Source of the DNA: Thecamonas trahens ATCC 50062
Lineage: Eukaryota; Apusozoa; Apusomonadida; Apusomonadidae
NCBI RefSeq assembly: GCF_000142905.1
Contig: NW_013657663.1
Coordinates: 33,618 to 97,617, forward strand
Direction: 5' to 3'
DNA: 64,000 nucleotides
Shown piece after piece: positions 28,747-39,167 of this stretch (positions within the stretch are counted from its first letter, which is position 1; each line of letters opens with the position of its first letter). Below the pieces are notes generated by a model. That model searched no databases. It was not told the DNA's origin and saw nothing but the letters and a program-made list of their open reading frames with translations. The translations under genes were made by a program, and so were the position numbers.

Positions 28747-31661
28747 CTACGACTCCGAGTCATTCCCCTCGTCGTCGTTCGAGGAAGCGCCTAGAGGCGC
28801 GTCAGTGCTGGCGTCGGCGGTGGCAGTGTCGTCGTCCGCGACGGCGGCGTCGAGATCGTCAAGCTCGGTGGCAGAGAGCGAGGCGGCAACGGCGCCAGAG
28901 TCGAGCGGCGAGCGCGGGACAAAGCGGGGACGTGAGGCATGCGGCGAGTGTTGACAACGACGTCGACCATGACTGGCTCAAACATGGCGATGCGCGAGAC
29001 GCCGCCGTCGCGCCAGTGAAGCGTGAGCACCTTCTCGTCCTCGTCGTAGGTGGTGGCATCGGGGTGGATGGCGAGGTCAGCGATGTAGACCCGGTCGTCG
29101 TGCGAGAGGCCCGGCGCGAGGAGGGTGAACGACGACGAGCCGACGCCTGAGACCAGCGTCCGCATGTTGCGGATGGGCTGGTTGGCGAGAAAGACGCAGA
29201 GGTACGAGAGGCCCGATGCTGTCGACGCCTGCTTGGCGTTGTACTTTTTCTCGTTGGCGTGGTCGGCGATGGCCGTCACGGCCTTGGCGTCGCGGGCGGG
29301 CGCGAGGCCCGGCTGGTTCTCGCCCAGAGCCGCCGCAAGCAGCCGGTGCACCACGCAGTCCGGGTACCGGCGGATGGGCGAGGTAAAGTGGGTGTAGTGA
29401 TCAAAGGCGAGCGCGTAGTGACGGAACTCGTTCTCGTCGTGGTCGGCAGTGCAAAAGTACTGCGCCGACTGCATGGGCGAGGCGAGCAGGTCCATGACCA
29501 CCGCGTACACGTCACGGTCGCGCTGGGTCGTCCCCTCGCCAATCCGCTGCAGCGAGGCATGGAGCGAGCCCGACGACGACGCGTCGATGGTGTAGCCGGC
29601 GGCCGCAAGCGTGTCGATGACCTCGGTCATCTTGCGCTCCTGCGGCGGCGGGTGCAGCCTGAGCAGCGCAGTCTCGGGAAAGGCGCTGTGGATGAACTTG
29701 GCGACCTCGCGGTTGGCAAGGAGCATAAACTCCTCGATGAGCTTGTTTGACTCCCGGATCTCGTAGATGTGCCATCCGATGGGCTCGGTCATGTCCTCGT
29801 TGAGCTTGAACGCCAGCTTCGGGTTGTGGAGCGAGAGCGCGCCCGAGGCAAACCGGCGGGCGCGGAGCTTCCGCGAGAGGTCGCGGAGGACGAGGACGTC
29901 GGCGGCGACGTCGGCGGCGGAGACACCGTTGAACAGCACCGGGCCGCCGTCCTCGGGCACAGGCAGCTCGTCGCCGTCGATCAGCATTTGTGCGTGCTCG
30001 TACGCCATCTGCGCGCACGACTTGATGACCGAGCGGCCGAACCAACGGTCGACAACCGCGCCGGTCTTGAGGTTCATCTTGAAAACCGCGGAAAAGGTGA
30101 GCCGCTCAACGCCCGGCTGCAGCGAGCACAGCTGCTCGCACAGCATCCGCGGGAGCATAGGAATGACCCGCGAGACGAGGTAGACCGAGGTCGACCGCTC
30201 CGCAGCCTCGTCATCGAGCGGCGTGCCCTCGCGCACAAAGTACGTCACGTCCGCAATGTGCACACCGATCTCGACGTGCTCGTCGTCGATGACCTCAACC
30301 GAGAGCGCGTCGTCGAGATCGCGCGCAGTGAGCGGATCAATCGAGACCACCCGATGCCCGCGAAAGTCGCGTCGCTTCGCCAGCTCCTCCGCTGGGATTG
30401 GCCAGCGAGTCGAGCCTGCGCCGAGGCCGGCAGCCGGTGACGACGCGCTGGAGCCGTCGGGCGCGTCCGACGCCGCCGCAGCCTCGACCTCGGCGGCAAA
30501 TGCGTCGAGCTCGCGGAGGACCCGGCCGGTAAACGGCTCGTCCTTGACCGAGTTGGCGAGAAGGATGGCCCGCTCCTCGTTGGCGACCGAGCCGAGCTTG
30601 CCGAGCTTGGCCACCACTCGCCCATAGCCGTAGCGCGAGTCTTCGGACCACGAGTCAAAGTTGACCTGGAACATGGTCCCGGTGTACTCGTCAAAGTTCT
30701 CCAGAAAGTCGTTAGGAAGCACCTTGCGCGCCTGCTTGGACGCGATGGGAACCAGCAGCCGCGGCTGCTTCTTGTCGAGCGGCTGGAAGAGGACCGCACG
30801 ATCGTCAGGTGTGACGCGACCATCGCGCCGCGACGGCTTGAACATCCCGATCAGCGTCGCTGGCCGCCGGGAGTCATCCAGGATCGCCACCACCGAGCCG
30901 GTTGGTTGCGGCTCACGCCCGTCGTTACGCGAGCCCGGCTCAGCGGCGGCAAAGCTCTTCCACTGCGACTCGGGCTTGACACGCAGCGCCACCGTGTCGC
31001 CGTGGAACGCCCGGTTCCGGGGCGTCATCCCGTCGACAAACACGTCCTGATCGTAGTCCTTGGACGTGGCGTAGCCCTCGGTCGGGTTATGCGCATTGAC
31101 GCGAAACTCTCCGATGGTCAGCGAGCCGTCGGCGAGGCCAGCATCGACCTCGGCCGGCGACAGATGTGTCTTGTACACCTTCTTCCTCCGCTTGCGCCCA
31201 GAGCCGTTGTTGTTTGCCCGGCGGCCCTTGTTCCGCTCAGCCTCGGCCCTAGCCTTGGCCTGGACACTCTCGGCCACTGCCGATCCCTCGCCCTTGGACT
31301 TGCCCAAGCTCGCGTCACCCTTGCCATTGCCCTTGCCCTTGCCCTTGCGGCCACGTCCAGGCTCTGTCGCCGCAAACACCGGCGCGTCGTCATCGCCACA
31401 CAGCTCGGCTGCCTTCTGCCGCCAGTTCTTCTTCCCAGACGACCGACCTGCGCCACCGCCCGAGCCACCGCCACCGCCACCACTACGACCCCCACGACCA
31501 CCGCGACCGCTACGACCACCACGACCACGACCGCGACCACGACCGCGACCACGACCGCGACCACGACCGCGACCGCGGTTACGTCCGCCGCCGCCGCCGC
31601 CGCTACCACCACCACCGCCGCCTCTGCGGCCCCTGCCTCTTCCCTGTTCATGACCGGACAT
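28747..31661 (-). CDS. DIS3L2: DIS3L2-like RNase II/RNB exoribonuclease, 3' end frameshift
   Basis: A 3'-5' exoribonuclease of the RNB family. Residues about 5-75 are a Gly/Arg repeat domain (encoded about 31440-31640). Cold-shock domains follow (KVYKTHLSPAEVDAGLADG, DVFVDGMTPRNRAFHGD). The RNB catalytic signature SIDPLTARDLDDALSV, with its Asp cluster, lies near residue 440. An S1-like end follows. There is no PIN domain, which fits DIS3L2 rather than DIS3 or DIS3L1. DIS3L2 degrades uridylated RNAs in the cytoplasm. As written, the frame ends at 28791 with an odd Pro/Arg tail. One missing base at or near 28926-28929 gives instead an acidic tail (SATELDDLDAAVADDD ... NDSES) ending at 28747, with codon use like the rest of the gene. 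I prefer that version. Confidence 0.85.
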
Positions 31662-32461
31662 GACGTGTCCTGGTTCTGTTCTCTTCCCTAGTCCTTGCTT
31701 GGAGAGAGCTGTGACAATGACTGGCTCCTCTGTCTGACACGCTTCGTCACCGATTTGTGCGTCTCTTTCTGTCCGTTACGGTGGCATCCAACCAGTGTAC
31801 CATTATGTGTTGGTCTTTTTAATGGTTGGCCCAGGGTGCCACAGCTTCGCTCTGTCCATCGTTCGCCTTCCATTTCGAGGTATCCATTTGAGGGCAGAAG
31901 AGTCGATTGGATGCACCACACTCTCGGTTGCCGGCCGAGCGCTCGCTCCGCTGGCTCGACGGCTTGATACTTCCTAGCATTTACTGTGCTGACCATCTTT
32001 GCCAGCACATCGTGCCAATTGGCACGGTCAGCTGCGTGTACGTAAGCGCCGTTCGATGGCTCGATCTCGCGTACACACGAGATCAAGGCAAGAATCGGGC
32101 ACCCAGATGGCGCCCGTCGTCGTCGTCGCGCGTCGTCATCAAAGGGGTGGGCGGGTGGGCGGGTGGGCTCCCGCTCCATCGGAGCCCACTCTGTCGACGC
32201 CATCGGAGCTCTTAGCGAAGTAGGGGGTCAGCCGCATCGCTCCGATCAGCCGGCCGCGAGTGTTAGCGACTCGTAGCAGTCGCGGCAACAGCAGGTGTCA
32301 GATGGTGCGGAAGAGTGAGTGTATGGCTTGGTCGGTGCCAACCGCAGCCATCGACATTGGTCGTTGTTGGCTTTGTCAGACTGCTCACTCGCGTGCGACA
32401 GTCTCGAATCTGTTGTTGCAGAGCACGTGCTGGCTGCCGGGCGCCAACACGCCGGCCTCGA
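31662..32461. other. 800-bp region upstream of DIS3L2, lower GC
   Basis: Noticeably more A+T-rich than its surroundings. A minus-strand frame of 171 codons (ATG at 32203, stop at 31688) ends 26 bp before the DIS3L2 ATG. It has no recognisable domain and mixed composition, so it may be a small gene, a 5' exon or chance. A GGGCGGGT triplication occurs at about 32143-32170. No tRNA or other RNA gene recognised. Confidence 0.4.
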
Positions 32462-33193
32462 TCAGCTGGTGTGCTTCATCATCCAGATAAGCGGGAGATC
32501 CGGTGTCGAGCGGCGCAGGCCAGCAGACGGCCGCGGCAGAGCGGGTGGCGGTGGTGGTGGTGGTGGTGCAGACGGTGCAGGCGGGAGCGGCAGAGGTGGT
32601 AGTGCCTGTTGCAGCTCGCTACTTGGCTCGTGCTCGGCCTCGGCCTCGGCCTCGTGGATGGCAGCAGTCTCACCATCAGCGGCAACAACCACACTCGATC
32701 CGTGCTCGACAGAATCAAAGGTCTCCACGAACCCAATCGAGGCGTAGAACAACGCCTGGTCCTTGGTGTTGAGCCACCAAGTCGTCACTGACGGAAACAT
32801 CTCCGCCACAGCCTGCTCCACGCCGGCCATCAGCGCCTTGCCGACTCCGAGCCCACGCAGCGATGGCGCAATGATGACCGACTCTACGTACACTTCGCTG
32901 CCGTCCGCAACCAACGACGCCAGCCCGGCAAGTCCCGATGCACCCGCTGGCTTGCGCGCAGCCCACCAGACCCGAGCATGGCCAACGATCATCTCACTCC
33001 TGTCATCAACAAGTACAAACGAGGTCGGCGCCAGGTCCCTGCCCGACTTGCGCAGCGATGCGAGCCTCGCCGTCAGCGACCGCCTCCAGAAGCTATTCAA
33101 CAGCAGTGCCACGGCCTCCAAGACATCGTCACAAGCCAAGGAACCCTCAAGCACCTCCAGTCGGAGCCCAGCAGCTCCCAAGCCCTCGTCCAT
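32462..33193 (-). CDS. NAA80: NAA80-like actin N-terminal acetyltransferase (GNAT)
   Basis: 243 residues with a GNAT fold: LLNSFWRRSLTARLASL near the N-terminus, MIVGHARVWWA, then VESVIIAPSLRGLGVGKALM with the acetyl-CoA pyrophosphate-binding RGxGxG-type loop, and ALFYASIGF. A Pro-rich stretch with an eight-Pro run is inserted before a final strand, LPLIWMMKHTS. The same arrangement, polyproline followed by a terminal FWMEK-like strand, characterises NAA80 (NAT6), which acetylates the processed actin N-terminus and binds profilin through its prolines. Actin as substrate is inferred from this match. The gene is divergent from TRMT13 with about 250 bp between starts. Confidence 0.75.
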   Translation of the reverse strand: MDEGLGAAGLRLEVLEGSLACDDVLEAVALLLNSFWRRSLTARLASLRKSGRDLAPTSFVLVDDRSEMIVGHARVWWAARKPAGASGLAGLASLVADGSEVYVESVIIAPSLRGLGVGKALMAGVEQAVAEMFPSVTTWWLNTKDQALFYASIGFVETFDSVEHGSSVVVAADGETAAIHEAEAEAEHEPSSELQQALPPLPLPPAPSAPPPPPPPPALPRPSAGLRRSTPDLPLIWMMKHTS

Positions 33194-33447
33194 TGCTCAC
33201 CAGTTCGCCACCCAGAGTTGAGTGGCCTTCGATTGCGGTGAGAGTTAGTGCACATCAGCGACTGCCGCTACAACGACAACCTTCAGAGAGGCCCACAGAG
33301 CATCAAAAGACGATGAGCCCATCCCAGTTGTACACTTTGATAGCTCCGCAGCTTCAATCACCTGAGCAGAGCAAGCCATCGGAGGCGTCGATAGCCTTGC
33401 TCGGGGTTCAGCTGATCCCACTTGCTTGCCACACACCCAACTCGAGC

Positions 33448-34830
33448 ATGGGCCACCGACGGAGAAAGAAGCCAGCTGAGGCCGCAGGTCCTCCACCGCC
33501 GCCTCCAGAGGGTTGGGACCGGTGCTTGGAGTGGCTTCCCAAGAAGAAGCGGTACTGCAGTCAGCAGGTCCGCTCCGGCGACTCGATGTGTGCCTACCAT
33601 TCTCCTTCGGCTCAGTCATCGAGGATACCTTGTCCGCTCGATCCGAAGCATACCATTCGGAAGGATCAGCTTCAAGCTCATCTGGCTGTTTGTCCGCAGG
33701 CTGCGCGCAATGCTCTCATGGAGGCCCACCCGGCTTACGTGGCCGATGTCAACTTGCCCGGACTGCCGGCGCCTGATGACGGTCTGCCCGATCTCATGGC
33801 CGCGCCGCCGGACATGATCGTCGCCTTTCTCGACGCGCTCGATTCGGTCATGGTGGCCGAGCTCGATGCCGGCCGTGCCTCTCTCATCTATGACGAGCCA
33901 GAGACTCTACCGAGTCTTGTTGACGACGACATCACTGGTGCACAGGTGAAGCACGTCCGCCAGGTGGCAGCCATTGTGGGACACGTCGCCCGAGATGGCA
34001 TGCTCGACACCGACCACCTGTACGTCGAGCCCGGCGCCGGCAAGGGCTCGCTTGTCGATGGCCTCGGCCGTGCGCTTGGCGTCTTTTCCCGCAGCGTCTT
34101 CTCCAAAGTCTCTGCGGGTGGCGCCGGGCCGAGCACCACGAGCAGCGACGTGGGCGACGAGCATGCAGACCGCCCGCCACTCTTTGTCCTTCTCGAGCGC
34201 GAGAAGCGGCGATGGGTTGCTGAGCGCGGCATGCGGCGCTCGCTAGCTCTGCGAGTCCGTATCGATATCAAGGATGCCGACCTTGCCGCCCTACCCGATG
34301 TCGACCCGACCGCGCCGCGGGTCATGGTGGCCAAGCACCTCTGCGGTGGCGCCACCGACCTCGCCCTGTACATGGCCACCCGGACCGAGACTCTGCGCGA
34401 CTCATTCGAGGCCGTCTACATCGCCCAGTGCTGCTACGGCAAAGTCTCTGCTGACACTTTTGTCGGTATGCCGTTCTTGGCTCAGCGTGGCCTCGCCCGC
34501 TACTTTTCCTGGATCCGCCGCTGCTCCGAGTGGGCCATCTCCATCGAGGGTGCCTCGCTCGACGCGCCCTCGCTCGCCGACTGGCTAGCCTCAAACGCCC
34601 GCACCTCCTGGCGGGCTCGCTGCTCCGTCGCTGACGACCATCTTACCGTCGACGACCTCCCCGCCAGCCTCCGCGTCGCCATCGGCTACAAGGCCCGCAC
34701 TCTCATCGAACTTGCTCGCGCCTGGTACCTCGAGAGTCAAGGCTTCATCACCCGCCGCGTCGAGTACGTTCCGCTCTGTGTCACACCCCAGAACGTTCTC
34801 CTCGTTGGCCTCCGCCCGCGCCCTACCTAA
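33448..34830 (+). CDS. TRMT13: tRNA:m4X methyltransferase TRMT13 (TRM13)
   Basis: 460 residues from the ATG at 33448 (MGHRRRKK); an in-frame upstream extension is less plausible. The N-terminus has a CCCH-like zinc finger (RCLEWLPKKKRYCSQQV ... CAYH) and then a U11-48K-type CHHC finger (CPLDPKHTIRKDQLQAHLAVC). Both are characteristic of TRM13, which 2'-O-methylates position 4 of certain tRNAs. The methyltransferase part shows the AdoMet-binding YVEPGAGKGSLVDGL and the conserved VAKHLCGGATDLAL, followed by IAQCCYGK. A CCH motif is usual at the last site; Tyr replaces His here. The end (NVLLVGLRPRP) is typical. Expected location: nucleus or cytoplasm. Confidence 0.9.
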   Translation: MGHRRRKKPAEAAGPPPPPPEGWDRCLEWLPKKKRYCSQQVRSGDSMCAYHSPSAQSSRIPCPLDPKHTIRKDQLQAHLAVCPQAARNALMEAHPAYVADVNLPGLPAPDDGLPDLMAAPPDMIVAFLDALDSVMVAELDAGRASLIYDEPETLPSLVDDDITGAQVKHVRQVAAIVGHVARDGMLDTDHLYVEPGAGKGSLVDGLGRALGVFSRSVFSKVSAGGAGPSTTSSDVGDEHADRPPLFVLLEREKRRWVAERGMRRSLALRVRIDIKDADLAALPDVDPTAPRVMVAKHLCGGATDLALYMATRTETLRDSFEAVYIAQCCYGKVSADTFVGMPFLAQRGLARYFSWIRRCSEWAISIEGASLDAPSLADWLASNARTSWRARCSVADDHLTVDDLPASLRVAIGYKARTLIELARAWYLESQGFITRRVEYVPLCVTPQNVLLVGLRPRPT

Positions 34831-35210
34831 CAGGCAGCCACTCCCGCCGACTCCAATCGGCCCCGTCTGGCCGAGACGCGGAAAAGAAAGGGGGGGGGGG
34901 AAATCCCCGAAAAACTGCGTTGCCCAACAGCCAAGCCAAGCCAGGCCAAGCCAGTCTGGGCACTTACCCACACACGCCATCGTCACATCTGCTGGGACGA
35001 ACCAGCTTACAATGAACGCCGTACCAGAAGCGCGACTTGGGAAGACCATCCCAGTCACTCGGCCAGCCAATGATCTGGCGACCATCACGACAGAACCATC
35101 GAGGTCTAGCCGTAGCTCACCAGTATTGCTGGGCAAGTCATGTCCGGACAGGCAGAGAGAACACATCACACTCACCTCCTCCCGCTTGTCCCCCGGTCGT
35201 CTTTGGCATC
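34831..35210. other. Intergenic region between tandem genes
   Basis: Between TRMT13 and the CAR-like gene. It holds a G-run (about 34891-34900), a short CAAGC/CAGGC direct repeat (about 34931-34955) and C-rich sequence close to the downstream ATG. No gene seen. Confidence 0.6.
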
Positions 35211-38200
35211 ATGTCTGCCACACCCGCTCCGACTCGGCCGTCCCACATCGTCCGTGGAACTGTCATTGCCTACTGCACCTTCACCAATGACCCCATGCCT
35301 GTCACCTCCTTGTCAGGTACCTCTCCTCGTGTGGTGCGGCGGTTTGTGCCTCTGACGGATGAAGGCCGACTTGAGGCATATGCGCTGGATGTGCTCTTCT
35401 CCTTTGACCATCGTGCTGATGTGCTGTATACTACAACTCCTGGTATGGCTCCAACCAAGATACTGGCCATGAATAAGGACTTTGTCTCGGTTGATGTCTT
35501 TGCTCCCGGAGACACCATCTATCTTACCGGTACTCTCGCCTGGTTTGCTGACAAGGTCGTCTGCGATGAGTGCAGGACGAGGATCTCGCTGCCGGACTAC
35601 CACTGCTCCCATGTCTTTGGCTGCTCTGACTATGATCGCTGCCCGGACTGCTACGATACCGCAGGCCCGCATGCTCCGGGCCACGTGCTCGTCCCCAAGG
35701 CGCATGTGCCCAAGCCGCGGACGTACCTCCGCTCGCGCTCGCTGTACGAGACCCTCGCTCTTGCGCTCGCCAACTACTCCTCAGATCCGCTCTTTGGCCA
35801 GCGACCAAGCCAGGACGCCGAGTATTCTTGGATCTCGTACGAGGCCTTTTACGACCGCGCGCACGATCTCGGCTCCGGCCTCGCTCACCTCACCCGCGAG
35901 AAGCCCGATCCGTTCCATGCCGGCATCATGGCCTCCAACTCGATCGGGTGGCTTCTCGCCGAGTTTGCTGCCACCTCACGCGCCTGGGTCACCGTCCCAC
36001 TCCATGTCTCGTACACCGACGCCCAGCTCTCGCACATCATGGCCACCGTCCCGCTCGGCCTCGTTTTCTGCGAGGCCAACGAGGCTGAACGCCTCATCCG
36101 CCTCCTCAAAGCCGCCGGCGCCACTTCGGCGCTTGTTGTTGTTCTCACTCCGGCGTTCGTCTTTGCGCGGACAGCGGTCCACGACGGGACGCTGCCGGAG
36201 CTCCCGCCGACTCCGGCCAGCCTCCCCGCGTCGGGCGGCGGCTTTGCAGTCATTCCTGCTGAGCGCATCGAGGCCATGGGCCACGACAAGCCGGCCGCGC
36301 CGCGCATCTCCCACCCGTCGGTCCTCGAGACCATTGTCTTTACCTCGGGCTCGACCGGCATGCCCAAGGGCGTGACAGTGACCGAGGCCAACGCGCACGC
36401 CGAAGTCGACATGTACTGTGAGGTCTTTTCCCTCGCACGCCCCTATGTTGTCGTCGAAGTCGCGCCGTTTGCTTGGATGACTGGGCGTGACGACGCCCGC
36501 ATCACCATGCTCTACGGCGGCGCCATGGCCATCTACTCTCGCCCGATGTCACGGCTCCTCGAAGATTTACAGGAGATTTCGCCGTCAAACGTCAAGTGCA
36601 TGCCGGCCATCTGGGCCCGCATCTACGCGTCGTACAAGACCGTTGTCGCCTCGCTCCGCGCAAGCGGCTCTTCGACGGCCGAAGCCGAGAAGGCCGCCCG
36701 CGCTGCCTTCAACCCGGTCCTCGGCAGCCGGGTCCAGACCATTGTCACCGGCGGCGCTCACACGGCACTCGCCGTCAAGAAATTCCTCAAGGAGACCTGG
36801 CCCAACGCCATGTTTTACGACGCGTACGGCACGTCCGAGGCCGGCGGCATTGCAGTCAACGGTGTCGTCAACAGCGGTGTGGAGGTCCGGCTCGTCGACG
36901 TCCCCGAGATGGGCTACCTCACGTCCGACAACCCGCCGCGCGGTGAGATCTACGTCCGCACCCGCATCATGACTGACGGCTACTACAACGATCCCGAAAA
37001 CACTGCCAAGCGCCTCAAAGACGGCGGATGGTTTGCTACCGGCGACATTGGCGTCATGGACTCGCCGTCAACTCTCGAGGTCATCGACCGCCGCTCGGCC
37101 ATCTTCAAGCTTGCCACCGGTGAGTTCATTGTTCCGTCCATGATCGAGGACGTGCTCCATGGCGCGCCGCTCGTCACTCACATCTACGTCCACGGCGACA
37201 TGACCCGGTCAGCACTTGTCGCGGTTGTCGTCCCCGACCTCGATGCTCTCGTTGCGCTCGTCGGCGAGGACTCGGGCATCGACTGGAACGAGCAGCGTGC
37301 CGCGGTAGCTCTCCCGCACGACGCGCCAGTCCGTCCGCTCCCGGCAACAGTCCACATGCTCGTCCTCCGCTCACTCCGTACCTTTGCCGCCTCGGCCGGC
37401 CTCTCGTCGTCGAACATCCCGCAGGCTGTCTACATCGACGTCCGCCCGTTTACGCCCAAGGCGGGTCTCCTCACTGCATCGATGAAGATCTGCCGCTCGG
37501 GTCTCTCCAGTCACTACGCTGGCGTCATTGAGGAGATGTACGCCCGGCTTAACGCCTCGGAGCAACTAGCCACACCCAAGGCTGCTGACGTTGCCGTCGC
37601 CACGCCCGGCACCGGCTCGCACTCGGGCCAAGCCTTTCCGTCGTCCGACGACGGCGAGGGCGCCAGCGGAGGTGGCTCCAAGGCCACGCTTGACGCGCTC
37701 CGCAACATCATCGGCAACTACGTCGGCTCGGCCAGTGCCGACACTGCAGGTGCCTCGCTCGTCGAGATGGGCGTTTCTTCTACCGACACCATCCGCGTCC
37801 TCGCCGCCGTCCAGAAGCAGCTCGCCGCTCAGCTCCCTGTTGACCTTGTCTACGAAGGCCTCACCATCGAGGAGATGGCCGACTACATTGACTCGGCCGG
37901 GCCGAGCGGCGCACCGGCGACGCCCACTGCAGGCGCCATCGCCAAGCGCTCGCAGTCACGCCAGCTCTACGACGACGACTTTATCCGCCTCGTCCGCCAG
38001 GGCAAGACCGCGCTCGCGCCGGTCGCCGACCTACCAGAGCTTGAGCCGCAGACCACCAGCGGTGAAACGGTCTTTGTCACCGGAGCCACTGGCTTTCTGG
38101 GCCGGTACATTGTTGAGGATCTGCTCTCTAAGCACACTGCGGCCCGAGTGGTCATTCTGGTCCGAGCGCGCTCGGCCGAACATGCCGAGGAGCGCATGCG

Positions 38201-39154
38201 CGAGGCCGCCATTGCCGCCAACCTCGCGCACTTGCTAGCCGCGATCGGCACCGACCGGCTTGAGCTAGTGGTCGGCGATCTGGGCATGCCGATGTTTGGG
38301 GCAAGTCCCGAACAGTACGTGCGTCTTGCGGGCGAGGTGACCCGGGTCATTCACGCTGGCGCCCGAGTCTCATGGGTCGTCCCCTACTCGCAGCTGCGAC
38401 AGGCCAACGTGGTGGGCACGGTTGAGATTGCACGGTTCTGCATGACGGTCCGGCACAAGCCGCTACTGTACGTATCGACGCTGAGCGCGTCGGCGTCGCT
38501 GCGGGAGGAGCTTGCGCCGGCACAGTACTTTTCGGCTGCGAGGGGCTACGCCGCCTCCAAGCACATGGGCGAGCTGGTAACGGTTGCTGCCGGACGAGAG
38601 GGCCTTCCGGTTGCCATTGTCCGGCCAGGCATGATTGTGGCCGATCCGCGGACCGGATGGTGCCAGTCCTCCGACTTTGTGCCGCGGTTTGTGGGTGGCG
38701 TCCTTGCTGTGGGCGCGTATCCTGCGCCGCTGCCGGGCACGTTTGAGATGGTGCCTGTACCGACGGTAGCGGCGACGATAGTGCGCCTGGCGTACGAGGC
38801 GCCGCACGACGCGCGGGTGTACCACGTGTGCAACCCGGCCAAGGCATGCCTCTCGTACTCGGAAGTCGGCGAAGCGATTGCTGCCGCCGCGAGTGCTGCA
38901 GCTCCGGACAGCGATGCCAGTGTCGCGGTTGTGGCCATGGACCACCGCGCCTGGGTTGCACGTGTCCGCGAGGCCGGCCAGGCGACGCCGCTGGCACCGT
39001 TGATCGACTTTGTGGCCGACCCGCGCTTTTTGAGGCCGGCATGGACCACGCGTGCACCAACACCCGAGCGGCGCTCGCGCTCAACGGCCCATTTGCGGAA
39101 ATTGACTCGGGGGTCATTGCTGCGTATGTGCGTTTCCTGCAGGCATCGGGCTAG
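35211..39154 (+). CDS. ZZ-finger carboxylic acid reductase-like enzyme (A-PCP-R), 3' frameshift
   Basis: About 1,314 residues. A unique N-terminal region is followed by a ZZ-type zinc finger (about residues 116-150; VVCDECRTRISLPDYHC, CPDCYD). An adenylation domain follows with TSGSTGMPKG (about 380), YGTSEAGG (about 538), TGDIG and the CAR/long-chain-type FKLATGEFIVPS. A carrier domain at about 825-893 has a candidate phosphopantetheine Ser in MGVSSTD. A thioester-reductase domain has VTGATGFLGRYIVEDLL (NADP binding) and YAASK (catalytic Tyr/Lys). Such enzymes activate a carboxylic acid with ATP, load it on the carrier, and reduce it to an aldehyde with NADPH. The substrate is unknown. The last ~40 codons need one base inserted at the T5 run 39027-39031, giving FLQASG and stop at 39152-39154. 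The start is the ATG at 35211. Confidence 0.85.
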
Positions 39155-39167
39155 CTGCTGCGTCAGC

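Noticed and set aside
24393-29150. Long plus-strand frames opposite CAND1 (24393-25766, 26358-27281, 27414-29150)
   Set aside because: Antisense shadows typical of GC-rich DNA; CAND1 homology on the minus strand is unambiguous.
31662-32461. tRNA or other structural RNA gene in the lower-GC region
   Set aside because: No A/B-box pair or cloverleaf could be recognised by eye; a tRNAscan-type search would settle it.
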